Below the pieces are notes generated by a model, which ran no database searches, had not been told where the DNA came from, and saw nothing but the letters and a program-made list of their open reading frames with translations. A DNA stretch of 64,000 nucleotides from Acidobacteriota bacterium. GTDB taxonomy: Bacteria > Acidobacteriota > Terriglobia > Acidiferrales > UBA7541. Made by a program: the position numbers and the translations under genes. The stretch covers positions 1 through 64,000 of the forward strand of contig JABCZG010000024.1 in NCBI GenBank assembly GCA_013289835.1. Reading direction: 5' to 3'. Positions 20,576-28,889 of this stretch are shown here, piece by piece. The stretch's first letter is position 1. Each line of letters begins with the position of its first letter.

Positions 20576-22213
20576 GTGAAAATTGCATCCGCTTGTCTTG
20601 CACTGACTGGACTCTTTGCCATCGGCACTGCCGCTGCGCTCGGCCAGGCGCCGGCGCCTGCCGCCACTCCTGCTGCCACCGGAACTGTTTCTCGCACGAC
20701 CAAAGCGGTCAACTACCGCCGCGCCGGCGGTTCCACGAAGATCGATTTTCAGGGCACGGAATTAATGCAGCAGGCCAATGGCGAGGCCAAGGTTCAGAAC
20801 AAGGGCAACCGCATTGAGATTGAAGCCAGATTCGTGGGCTTCGATGAAGCCACCAAGTTCGGCCTCGAGTATCTAACTTACGTTTTGTGGGCCGTCTCTC
20901 CGCAAGGGCGCGCCGTAAATCTCGGTGAAGTGGTGCTGAAGAGCGGCGCCGGCGAAGTGAAAGCCATCACTGATATGCAGACCTTCGGCATGATTGTCAC
21001 CGCTGAGCCATACTTCGCAGTCACACAACCGGGCAATACTGTCGTTCTCGAAAACGTTTTCAACTCCGCCACGCTCGGTAAAGTCGAAAACATCGACGCC
21101 AGTTTCGAGCTCCTCGGCCGCGGCATCTATTCTTCCTCCAACACCAAGATTGAAAACGCCATCTTCGGCATTGACCGCAAAACGCCGCTCGAGCTTTTTG
21201 AAGCGCGCAACGCCGTTCGAATCGCACACATTGCCCTGGCCGACAAGTACGCCCCCGCCACGCTCACCAAAGCCGAACAACAGCTTCGCACCGCCGAAGA
21301 AGTCTACGCCCGCAAGAGCGACAGGAAATCCGTCGAAGCGGCCGCGCGCGAAGTCGTCGGCACCGCCGAAGAAGCCCGCGTCATGTCTGTAAAGAAAAAG
21401 GCCGAAGAAGACGCCAATGCCAAGATCGCCGCGGACAAAAAAGCCGCCGAAGACCGCGAGGCCAAAGCTCGTGCGGACGCCGCCGCAGAAGTGCAACGCC
21501 GCCAGGAAGCCGAGCAGGCTCGCCAGCAGGCCGAAGCCGCCAAAGCCGAAGCCCTCCGCATGAAGCAGGAAGCCGAGCAAGCTGCTGCAGAAGCCGCGCG
21601 CCAAAAAGCCGAAGCCGAAAAAGCCAGCGCCGCTGCGTTAGCGCAGCAGCAGACCGCCGAAGCCGCCGCCGCTCAGGCCGCAAGGGACCGAGCTGCCGCG
21701 CAGGCGGAAACGGAGAAAGCGCGCCAGGCCGCTGCCCAAGCCGAAGCCGAAAAAGCGCAGCTTCGCGCGCAACTCCTCAACCAGCTGAATTCCATTTTGC
21801 AAACGCGTGATTCCGCCCGCGGCCTCATCGTCAACATGTCCGACGTTCTCTTCGACACCGGCAGTTACACGCTCAAGCCCGGCGCCCGCGAAAAGCTCGC
21901 AAAAATTTCCGGCATTCTTCTCGCCCATCCCGGCCTCACGCTCCAGATCGAGGGCCACACCGACAGCGTCGGCGGCGATGATTTCAATCAGCAGCTCTCC
22001 GAACGCCGCGCCGATTCCGTCCGCGATTTTCTCGCTGAGCAAGGCGTTCCCGGTTCCAACATCACCGCGCGCGGCTTCGGCAAAATGCAGCCCGTCGCTT
22101 CCAACGACACCCCCGAAGGCCGCCAGCGCAACCGCCGCGTCGAACTGGTCGTAAACGGCGACGCCATCGGCAACACCGCCTCGGCCTCCGCGGCGCCAGC
22201 GTCGCAGCAGTAA
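20576..22213 (+). CDS. OmpA-family outer-membrane/peptidoglycan-linking protein with long coiled coil
   Basis: About 545 residues from a GTG start, chosen because AGGGGAG lies seven bases upstream and a signal peptide begins there (KIASACLALTGLFAIGTAAALG). A beta-rich domain follows (about 45-215). Then comes a long Ala/Glu/Lys/Arg-rich helix (about 240-410) with repeated AEAAKAEA-like heptads, typical of a periplasm-spanning coiled coil. The C-terminal OmpA-like domain (about 420-530) has the peptidoglycan-binding pattern LQIEGHTDSVG, NQQLSERRADSVRDFL and RGFGK...RRVEL. It probably ties an outer-membrane or periplasmic structure to peptidoglycan. An upstream in-frame ATG (20480) would place the signal peptide internally, so it is less likely. 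Confidence 0.87.
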   Translation: MKIASACLALTGLFAIGTAAALGQAPAPAATPAATGTVSRTTKAVNYRRAGGSTKIDFQGTELMQQANGEAKVQNKGNRIEIEARFVGFDEATKFGLEYLTYVLWAVSPQGRAVNLGEVVLKSGAGEVKAITDMQTFGMIVTAEPYFAVTQPGNTVVLENVFNSATLGKVENIDASFELLGRGIYSSSNTKIENAIFGIDRKTPLELFEARNAVRIAHIALADKYAPATLTKAEQQLRTAEEVYARKSDRKSVEAAAREVVGTAEEARVMSVKKKAEEDANAKIAADKKAAEDREAKARADAAAEVQRRQEAEQARQQAEAAKAEALRMKQEAEQAAAEAARQKAEAEKASAAALAQQQTAEAAAAQAARDRAAAQAETEKARQAAAQAEAEKAQLRAQLLNQLNSILQTRDSARGLIVNMSDVLFDTGSYTLKPGAREKLAKISGILLAHPGLTLQIEGHTDSVGGDDFNQQLSERRADSVRDFLAEQGVPGSNITARGFGKMQPVASNDTPEGRQRNRRVELVVNGDAIGNTASASAAPASQQ

Positions 22214-22387
22214 TCCTTCGCGCGTTAGCCCATTGTTAATCCCGTTGGGCACGCCGAGTCGTGGGCCCTCTTTCATTGCCCTTGCGTTTCATTTCGGCAC
22301 AGCCATCCCAACCGGAAACACTCAACCGTCCATTCCCCAACGCTAGGTACGTAATTGGTCCACACACGTCCTACTCTGGCTCTCCAC

Positions 22388-23554
22388 GTGCCACAGCAGG
22401 TTGTGCGCAGCGCTGGACGCATTTCCAAAGAAATTCCCATCCTCCTGATCGGCAGCGATCTCGGCGGTAGGGTTTTCTCTGAGAACACTCATACCGTCCT
22501 CCTCAGTCTTCACGGCGCCGGCATTCTTTCCCGCCACAAACTCTCTCCCGAACAGGAACTCGTCCTCCGTTGGACCGAGCGCAACAAGGAAACGGAAATT
22601 CGCGTCGTCGGCCACATCGGTTCCTCAGGAGACTCTCATACCTACGGCGTAGCCTTCTTCGATTCGAATCTCAATTTCTGGGAAATCGATTTTCCTCCTA
22701 TCTCCCAGCGCGAAAAAGAAATGGGTCTTCTCTCCCTCGCCTGCAGTTCCTGCGGCGCGCTCGATAAAATCGACGACACCAGCATCGAAGCCGACATCTG
22801 CGCCACCGGCCAAGGCGTCATTCGTTCCTGCAAGAGCTGCGGCACCACCACTCTTTGGAAATCTGCACCACCCACGGCCTCGCCATCCTCCAATTCGGTT
22901 TTGCGTCCCCCCATCAACGGCACCCAGTTGGGTCTGCTCCCCACGTCCGCCCCGACCGATCCTCCGCCTGCCACGCCCCTCCGGGCCTCGTTGCCTCCTG
23001 TTCCCGCAGCCTTGCCGCCGCAGGCTCACAGTCCTCCCGCATCCAAACCTTCGTTTTACGCTTCGGTTGGACCCATCCCACAAACCAACGCGCCCTTGGC
23101 CTCGCCGTCCGCCGCCACTAGCGCGAACCCTGCTCAATCGGCGCCCCGACCCGGCGCGCACAACGACGTCCTAACCAACGCACAAGCCGACACTCGCCCC
23201 GAGCCGCGCACCACCGTCCTCACCATGCCTCCACCGCGTGAGCCCGAACACGCTCGCGTTAATCGCCGCAAGCACTCACGCGTCAAAGTCAGCTGCTCCG
23301 CCATCCTCCGCCATCCCGAACGTGGCGACGACATCGTCGTCTGCGAGGACATGTCCCGCGGCGGCTTGCGCTTTAAAAGCAAGAAAACCTACTACGAACG
23401 CTCCCTGGTCGAAATCGCCGCCCCCTACGTCCCCGGGCAGACTCCCATCTTCGTCACCGCCCAAATCGTCTTCATCCAGGAACTCCCCGAGCAGCAGCTC
23501 ATCCGTTACGGCGTCGCCTACCTCCTAATCCCCAAGCCCAACAACTACTTCTAA
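22388..23554 (+). CDS. PilZ-domain protein with zinc-ribbon-like motif
   Basis: About 388 residues. The N-terminal part (about 1-115) has PilZ-like strands, including a NTHTVLLSLHGAGIL stretch. Next is a CSSCG...CKSCG pair spaced like a zinc ribbon, then a long Pro/Ala-rich linker of about 110 residues. The C-terminal domain (about 285-385) is a PilZ domain with RRKHSRVKV and the c-di-GMP pattern D-x-S-x-G-G (EDMSRGGLRF). It probably responds to cyclic di-GMP in the cytoplasm; the partner is unknown. The start is uncertain: the GTG at 22388 and a TTG at 22355 are both in frame and neither has a strong Shine-Dalgarno sequence. The gene is convergent with the isoaspartyl peptidase gene. Confidence 0.8.
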   Translation: MPQQVVRSAGRISKEIPILLIGSDLGGRVFSENTHTVLLSLHGAGILSRHKLSPEQELVLRWTERNKETEIRVVGHIGSSGDSHTYGVAFFDSNLNFWEIDFPPISQREKEMGLLSLACSSCGALDKIDDTSIEADICATGQGVIRSCKSCGTTTLWKSAPPTASPSSNSVLRPPINGTQLGLLPTSAPTDPPPATPLRASLPPVPAALPPQAHSPPASKPSFYASVGPIPQTNAPLASPSAATSANPAQSAPRPGAHNDVLTNAQADTRPEPRTTVLTMPPPREPEHARVNRRKHSRVKVSCSAILRHPERGDDIVVCEDMSRGGLRFKSKKTYYERSLVEIAAPYVPGQTPIFVTAQIVFIQELPEQQLIRYGVAYLLIPKPNNYF

Positions 23555-23592
23555 CTTGCCGGCCTCGGCGCACGTTCTGATTTCGCCGCCCT

Positions 23593-23623
23593 GTAGTGAC
23601 GGGTCTGAAGACCCCGCCACTAC
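23593..23623. terminator. inverted repeat between convergent genes
   Basis: Two nested perfect arms, GTAGTG/CACTAC outside and GGGTCT/AGACCC inside, make a near-complete hairpin between the convergent PilZ and isoaspartyl peptidase genes. A second GC-rich inverted pair (GCCCGCCT / AGGCGGGC) lies at about 23632-23668. There is no T-run, so this may be a dispersed palindromic repeat that also works as a bidirectional terminator. Confidence 0.5.
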
Positions 23624-23702
23624 AAAGGCAAGCCCGCCTCGGCTCTTCGACTTCGCGCAGCGTAAAAGGCGGGCCTACAACTGAGGTGGGAACGAGGCGG
23701 GG

Positions 23703-24641
23703 TTACACGGAGGTGAGGAAGGAGCCATCGGGGAGGACGTAGCCGTAGGCCATGCGGGGGGTGTTGAAGGCGAAGGCGGGGTTGCCGAGGCGGTCGAGGA
23801 GGATGAGGCCGCCGGTGGCATGGGTGCGTTTGGCGAGGAGATGGATGGCGTCGCGAGCGGCGAGATCGGCAGCGGAATCTTCGCAGGACTTCGTACCGGG
23901 TGCGGGATTGAAGCAGGTCGCGGGGCGGCAAAGAAAATCAGCAGCGGTTTTGGCCATGACGATTTTCATGATGGCTTCGCCGTAGCCGGTGCACGATACG
24001 CCGCCGGTTTCGGAATCGGCGTAGCAGCCGCAGCCGACGAGCGGAGAGTCGCCGACGCGGCCGGGAAGTTTGCAACAGGTGCCGCCGGTGGAGGTGGCGG
24101 CGAAGAGGTGGCCGTGGCTGTCGAGGGCCACAGCGCCAACGGTGCCCTGCTCGTGGCCGCGATGATGCTCGGCGGCGTGTTCATCTTTTTTGCATTTCAT
24201 CCAGGCTTCCCACTCGGCTTCGCTGACCAGTTCTTCGGGCTTGCAGAGTTTGATCCCGTGATCAATGGCGAAGCGCTCCGCGCCGTCGGCGACGAGCATC
24301 ATGTGCGGGCAGCTTTCGAGGATTTTGCGGGCCAGATGGATGGGATTTTTGACGCGATGCAGGGTGGCGGCAGCGCCGGAGCGAAGCGTGGCGCCGTCCA
24401 TGACGATGGCATCGCATTCGACGTGGCCGTCGAGATTGAGGTGCGAGCCGTAGCCAGCGTCGAAGACGGGATCGTCTTCGAGGACCATGATGGCGGCTTC
24501 GACGGCGTCGAGGGCCGAGCCGCCAAGAGAAAGAATAGACCAGCCGGCAGTGAGCGCACGCTGGCAGCCGGCGTTGCAAGCTTCGACGGCGTCGTCGGGA
24601 ATGTCCCACGCGCCGCCGTGTACGATGAGCGATGGTTTCAT
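23703..24641 (-). CDS. iaaA: isoaspartyl peptidase / L-asparaginase (plant-type Ntn hydrolase)
   Basis: A 312-residue protein from the ATG at 24641, where homology begins (MKPSLIVHGGAWDIPDD). The Ntn motif HEQGTVGAVALD supplies the nucleophilic Thr released by autocleavage. STGGTCCKLPGRVGDSPLVGCG is the family's TGG and RVGDSP substrate-binding block, and CTGYGEAIMK follows. The enzyme removes isoaspartyl dipeptides made during protein damage, or asparagine. A short His-rich insert (AAEHHRGHEQ) precedes the cleavage site. An extended upstream frame exists but adds a non-conserved segment. It lies downstream of the greA/membrane-protein pair on the same strand. Confidence 0.93.
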   Translation of the reverse strand: MKPSLIVHGGAWDIPDDAVEACNAGCQRALTAGWSILSLGGSALDAVEAAIMVLEDDPVFDAGYGSHLNLDGHVECDAIVMDGATLRSGAAATLHRVKNPIHLARKILESCPHMMLVADGAERFAIDHGIKLCKPEELVSEAEWEAWMKCKKDEHAAEHHRGHEQGTVGAVALDSHGHLFAATSTGGTCCKLPGRVGDSPLVGCGCYADSETGGVSCTGYGEAIMKIVMAKTAADFLCRPATCFNPAPGTKSCEDSAADLAARDAIHLLAKRTHATGGLILLDRLGNPAFAFNTPRMAYGYVLPDGSFLTSV

Positions 24642-24742
24642 CTGGATGAGAATGGCAAAGGCATACCGGTTTGTCCAGGAGCCTGACGGAAAAAATGGAA
24701 GAAGAAAAAGCTCAGCACAGAGCGCACCGCGAGGAAAAGACA

Positions 24743-25117
24743 TTAGACGAAGAAATCGAGGAGGAAGAGGAGCAGACCAACGACGACGAGGATGGCGGCG
24801 CCGTTGATGCGGCTGCGCGGAAGGCGGCTGAGGGAACCGACAAAGGAAGTGGGGATGGCTCTGAAGCGGGAGTCTTCGCGGTGAATGTAGAAGGGGCCGA
24901 CGGGCGTGTAGCGGGCAAAGGCGCGTCGAAAAATAGAAATTTCATCATGAACCCAGATGGAGAAATCGTCGCGATTGCGCCAGACGCGCGCGGCGCCCAG
25001 GGCCAGAAAAAGATAGCCGATGCAGGTTAGAAGCCCGAGGGCCGGGCCTGCTCCCCAATACATAGAGCCTCGCAGGAAGACGAAACCAATCAATTCGTAG
25101 GACGCGGGGAATGGCAA
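24743..25117 (-). CDS. small membrane protein downstream of greA
   Basis: A 124-residue protein with hydrophobic segments at about 5-42 (probably two passes) and 104-123, separated by a charged loop rich in Arg and aromatic residues. It begins five bases after the greA stop on the same strand, so it is almost certainly co-transcribed with greA. I recognise no family. The overlapping plus-strand frame is a Glu-rich reverse-complement artefact. Confidence 0.6.
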   Translation of the reverse strand: MPFPASYELIGFVFLRGSMYWGAGPALGLLTCIGYLFLALGAARVWRNRDDFSIWVHDEISIFRRAFARYTPVGPFYIHREDSRFRAIPTSFVGSLSRLPRSRINGAAILVVVGLLLFLLDFFV

Positions 25118-25122
25118 AAGGG

Positions 25123-25602
25123 TTACTCGTCGTCGTGGATGGTAAAGAGGCGGACGACTTCGAATTCTTTTTTGCCGGCGGGAGTGGCCACTTCGATCTC
25201 GTCGCCGACTTTGCGATTGAGGAGAGCTTTGCCGATGGGGGAGGTGGTGGAGATGAGCCCCTTCTCGACATCGGCCTCCTCGCTGCTGACGAGCTTGTAC
25301 TCGATTTTCACGTCACGCTGGGTGTCCAGGACGATTAGGCGAGAGCCGTAGCCGGAACGGTCCTTCGGGATGTTGGTGAGGTTGAGCATGCTGAGGTCGC
25401 CCATGCGCTTCTTGAGATGGGCGATCTTGAGGTTGACGTAGCCCTGGCGCTCTTTGGCGTATTTGTACTCGGCGTTTTCCGAGAGGTCGCCGTGAGCGCG
25501 GGCGACGGCGATTTCCTTGGGAAGCTCGACGTTCAGCTCGTGCGAGAGCTGTTCGATTTCATCCTGCAGCTTTTTCTTAATCTTAGCCAGTGGATCGGAC
25601 AT
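25123..25602 (-). CDS. greA: transcription elongation factor GreA
   Basis: A 159-residue protein from MSDPLAKIKKKL. The N-terminal coiled coil carries the conserved tip AVARAHGDLSENAEYKYAKE, whose acidic residues (D, E) stimulate RNA cleavage in the secondary channel of RNA polymerase. The C-terminal FKBP-like domain contains STTSPIGKALLNRKVGDEIEV. It rescues backtracked polymerase. Length is normal. An upstream extension to 25677 is open but lies before the family start. A short membrane protein gene follows within five bases. Confidence 0.95.
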   Translation of the reverse strand: MSDPLAKIKKKLQDEIEQLSHELNVELPKEIAVARAHGDLSENAEYKYAKERQGYVNLKIAHLKKRMGDLSMLNLTNIPKDRSGYGSRLIVLDTQRDVKIEYKLVSSEEADVEKGLISTTSPIGKALLNRKVGDEIEVATPAGKKEFEVVRLFTIHDDE

Positions 25603-25824
25603 GGTTGTCGGTTGTACGTTCGCTAAAAAAGTTTGCGGGGTCCGGGCATAGCGGATGGTTGCCCGGACCCCGCGCAAGGCAACATTATAGATGGTGGCGA
25701 ATTGAAGTCACAAGGGGGAGCGAGGGATTTACCGCGGGAATAGGAATTACCTGATTTTGAGGGTGCGGCAGGCTTGACGGGTCCAAGTGCCGCTACCGAG
25801 CCTTATGTACAGCATATACAGCGC

Positions 25825-26280
25825 TCAGCGCACTTTTACCTCCAGGGTTTGGGTCTTGGTGTTGCCGCCGGCGTCGGCAATCGTGAGGGTGTAAGTTGTG
25901 GTTTTCGTGGGGGTTACGTCGACGCAGCGCGAATAGGAGGGCCAAACGGGATTGCATTGAGGCTCGAGCTTGACGGTCTTGGCGTTGGCCACGCCGTAGC
26001 ACAATTGAACGGTTTGGCCGCGGCGGATCTCGCCGGGCATGGCGTAGAAATTCTGGATGGCTAGCTCTTTGCCGCCGAGCTGCTCGAGGGTGATGCGATC
26101 CTGCTCGCGTTGCTTCTCGGAACGCTCCTCTCTGGAACGATTTTCGATGGCGCGGTTTTCGAGCCAGCGGGAGACGAGGGTCCAGCCCACAACCAGTATG
26201 ACGAGGACGAGAGCGGCGGAAGTATAGAGCTTGGGATTTTTGAAAAGAGACTTCGGCAGTGGATCCGGCTGCGCCAACAT
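25825..26280 (-). CDS. membrane-anchored protein with C-terminal Ig-like domain, unknown
   Basis: About 151 residues. A short cytoplasmic N-terminus, one TM helix (about 22-40; SAALVLVILVVGWTLV), then a highly charged helix (about 42-72, alternating Arg and Glu), then a C-terminal beta-sandwich (about 80-150). That domain ends TTTYTLTIADAGGNTKTQTLEVKV, the pattern of Ig-like domains that raise a group off the membrane. It contains two Cys that may pair. The start at 26280 is four codons inside the longest frame; both are possible. Function unknown. Confidence 0.6.
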   Translation of the reverse strand: MLAQPDPLPKSLFKNPKLYTSAALVLVILVVGWTLVSRWLENRAIENRSREERSEKQREQDRITLEQLGGKELAIQNFYAMPGEIRRGQTVQLCYGVANAKTVKLEPQCNPVWPSYSRCVDVTPTKTTTYTLTIADAGGNTKTQTLEVKVR

Positions 26281-26367
26281 GGTTGCCCTCACGAGTGAAA
26301 CGGCTTGCGTAGAAAAAATATCGCGAAACGCCGTTTCAGGGAAGCAGCTGCGGGGGTTCGCGCCGAT

Positions 26368-27309
26368 TCACTGCTTGGCGGCGCGGGCTAGTTCGCGCCA
26401 GGTGATGAGTTTGATGTTTTGGTCAGCGAGCAACTGGCGAAATTCCTGGCTGGTGAAAAAGTCGAAGTCGCGCTGGCGCCAGGCGGCGCCCCAAGTGTCG
26501 CGTTCACGCGTGGCGGCTTTCATTTCGTCGTCGGCAAAAGCTAGATGGATGACGAATTCGGTTACGCCCGGCCGCAAACTTTTGAGGGCGGTCGTGTAGA
26601 ACTCGGCCCACTTGGCGGGCGGGATGTTGGGTTCGATGGTGACGGTGTGGTCGATGATGATATCAGCGGGGCCCATGCTGGACTCGAGATAGGGATGATT
26701 TGCGAACCAATCGCGCGTAACGAAAAAAGGCAGCTTGTAGTCGTGGGCGACGCGCACAAACACTTCGAAGAGCTCTTTGCCATTTTCGATGAGGCGATAT
26801 TGATGGGAATCGAGATGTGTGGGACGGATTCCCATGGCGTAGGCGCGGTCAATTTGCGCGCGTAGTTCCAACTCGGCTTCTCTTGGATTGATGCGAGTCG
26901 TGGGCGCCCAATCGTGCTGAAAATAACCGTTCTCATCCACCAGACTCGGGACATTGTCTTTTGAAGCGACGGGGCCCCAGCGGTAGTAGACGCGTTCGCT
27001 GGTGAGCGTCAGGTGCAGGCCGAAATCCTTGTCGGGATGGGATTTTGCGTAGTCGGCTATTTCAGGAAACCACGGACACGGAACCATGATGCTGGCGGAA
27101 TTGACAAGACCCGTTTCGAGAGCCTGGGTGGTTGCGGCGTTCACGGAGTGCGTGACGCCCACATCGTCGGCGTGAACGATCAAGAGTTTTGCGTCACGGG
27201 GAAAGCCTAGTTTCTCGGCGAGAGATCTGTTTGCGTTTTGCGCGTGTGCCTGGAAAGGCGGGCCGGCGAGAAAGAAAATCAGGCACGCCAACATCCGTTT
27301 GCACTTCAT
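26368..27309 (-). CDS. exported YdjC/ChbG-family carbohydrate deacetylase
   Basis: A 313-residue protein from the ATG at 27309, which gives a clean signal peptide (MKCKRMLACLIFFLAGPPFQAHA). The YdjC fold follows with its metal-binding blocks: LLIVHADDVGVTHSVN, DFGLHLTLTSE, and THLDSHQY. This family removes acetyl groups from oligosaccharides (ChbG on diacetylchitobiose; HpnK on hopanoid precursors). Export suggests it acts on periplasmic or extracellular sugars. It is divergent from the Tat-exported SelA-like gene and the transporter; together they could form a sugar-derivative utilisation locus, which is inference only. Confidence 0.88.
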   Translation of the reverse strand: MKCKRMLACLIFFLAGPPFQAHAQNANRSLAEKLGFPRDAKLLIVHADDVGVTHSVNAATTQALETGLVNSASIMVPCPWFPEIADYAKSHPDKDFGLHLTLTSERVYYRWGPVASKDNVPSLVDENGYFQHDWAPTTRINPREAELELRAQIDRAYAMGIRPTHLDSHQYRLIENGKELFEVFVRVAHDYKLPFFVTRDWFANHPYLESSMGPADIIIDHTVTIEPNIPPAKWAEFYTTALKSLRPGVTEFVIHLAFADDEMKAATRERDTWGAAWRQRDFDFFTSQEFRQLLADQNIKLITWRELARAAKQ

Positions 27310-27575
27310 CGAAAAACCTCGTTTGTTGTTTCTTTGTGTTCGGCCAATTCGAGCATGAACTCGTTGCGACTTGCGCGCCAGAAGTTCACATAACGATTTA
27401 CAAAGTACTAGAATCTCCTTCAAAAAGCTTTTCAGGCTTACTCTCGTGGGGGCACGGACTTCAGGCAGGGGATGAAGCGGGCTCGAGTGCGCAGACGGTA
27501 GACGGAAGTTGTGGTAGTGATGTAGAGATTGCAGCGCGGCGGTGGTGCGAGACGTGAAGAAGGAAGGGTGAGCCG

Positions 27576-28838
27576 ATGGCATTTAACGATGGCTGGAATC
27601 GCAGAACTTTCCTTGGGGCGCTGGGCGCGATGGCGGGGATGGTATTCGGCAAGGGCAAGACGTTTGCTTTTTCGCCGGCAGCGGGCGGTGCGGCCGCGCC
27701 GGTTTCGGGGTTCGGCGCGAGCGGAAATGTGTATGAAGAATTGGGCGTGACCACGGTCATCAACGGGCAGGGGACGATGACCATGTTGGGCGGATCGCTG
27801 GGGCGGCTGGAAGTGGAAGCGGTGATGGCGCTGGCGGCGCAGCATTTCGTGAGCATCCCGGAGCTGGAAGTGGCGGCGGGGAAGCGCATCGCGGAGATGC
27901 TGAAACTACCCGACGGATATTCCGCCATCGTGACTTCGGGCGCGGCGGCGGCGATGACGTCAGGGCTTGCGGGAATCCTCACCGGCAACGATCCAGTATT
28001 CATTGAGCAACTGCCGGACCTGACGGGAATGAAATCGGAAGTGATCATTCAGAAATCGCACCGGAATCCGTTCGATCACCAACTGCGTGCTACGGGCGCG
28101 AAACTGGTGGTGGTGGAATCGCGCGAAGACGTGAAGAGGGCGATCAATCCGAAGACGGCGATGATGCATTTCACGAACTTTGCAAATGCCGATGGGCAGA
28201 TCAAAGCCGAAGAATGGGTGAAGCTGGCGCACGAAAATCAAATTCTGGCGTTCATTGACGCGGCCGCGGATACGCCGCCGGTTTCGCATTTGTGGGACTA
28301 CGCGAATATGGGTTACGACCTGATCGCGTTCAGCGGAGGCAAAGCCATTCGCGGACCGCAGTGCGCGGGGATATTGATGGGGAAGAAGGAGCTGGTGGCC
28401 AACGCGTTGCTTAACAACAGCCCGCATGAGGACACACTGGGGCGGAGTTCGAAAGTGGGGAAAGAAGAAATCGTGGGAATGGTGAAGGCGCTGGAGCTTT
28501 ACTTGAAAGAAGATCACGAAGCGCTGAACAAAGAATGGTGGCGGCGGCTGGATGCGATCTCTGTGCAGATCACGAGGGTTCCCGGTGTGAGCACGGCCTT
28601 TTCCGTGCCCGATGTGGCGAATCATGTGCCGCACCTGGAGATTTTCTGGGATCCGCGGAAGATTTCGATTTCGCCGCACGATGCCAGCCATGCTTTGCGG
28701 GCGGGGAAACCTTCGATTGTTCTCGCGACTTCGGAGCGAGGATTGTTCACGAATTCGTTTATGTTGCAGCCGGGAGAAGAAAAAATTATCGCGGAGCAAC
28801 TGACGCAACTGTTTAAGGCGCACGGATTGGCGGGATAG
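27576..28838 (+). CDS. Tat-exported SelA-like PLP-dependent protein
   Basis: A 420-residue protein. The N-terminus has a twin-arginine signal (NRRTFLGALGAMAGMVFG), followed by a fold-type I PLP enzyme of the SelA / D-glucosaminate-6-phosphate ammonia-lyase group. Visible blocks are GVTTVINGQGTMTMLGGS, the TSGAAAAMTSGL phosphate-binding loop, FIDAAADTPPV with the PLP-pyridine Asp, and the Schiff-base region AFSGGKAIRGPQCAG with Lys256. Family members without export act on amino sugars or amino acids as lyases or racemases. Tat export fits a cofactor loaded before transport. The MFS transporter gene follows 51 bases downstream. Confidence 0.85.
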   Translation: MAFNDGWNRRTFLGALGAMAGMVFGKGKTFAFSPAAGGAAAPVSGFGASGNVYEELGVTTVINGQGTMTMLGGSLGRLEVEAVMALAAQHFVSIPELEVAAGKRIAEMLKLPDGYSAIVTSGAAAAMTSGLAGILTGNDPVFIEQLPDLTGMKSEVIIQKSHRNPFDHQLRATGAKLVVVESREDVKRAINPKTAMMHFTNFANADGQIKAEEWVKLAHENQILAFIDAAADTPPVSHLWDYANMGYDLIAFSGGKAIRGPQCAGILMGKKELVANALLNNSPHEDTLGRSSKVGKEEIVGMVKALELYLKEDHEALNKEWWRRLDAISVQITRVPGVSTAFSVPDVANHVPHLEIFWDPRKISISPHDASHALRAGKPSIVLATSERGLFTNSFMLQPGEEKIIAEQLTQLFKAHGLAG

Positions 28839-28889
28839 AGATTCGAAAGCGGCGCATAAGCGGATCTTCGTTCGAATCACGGCGCAACG

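Noticed and set aside
23820..24686. A 288-codon plus-strand frame
   Set aside because: Reverse complement of the isoaspartyl peptidase gene, with glycine-rich product and no motif.
24671..25030. A 119-codon Glu-rich plus-strand frame
   Set aside because: Overlaps the membrane protein that follows greA, whose hydrophobic layout and five-base spacing are far better evidence.
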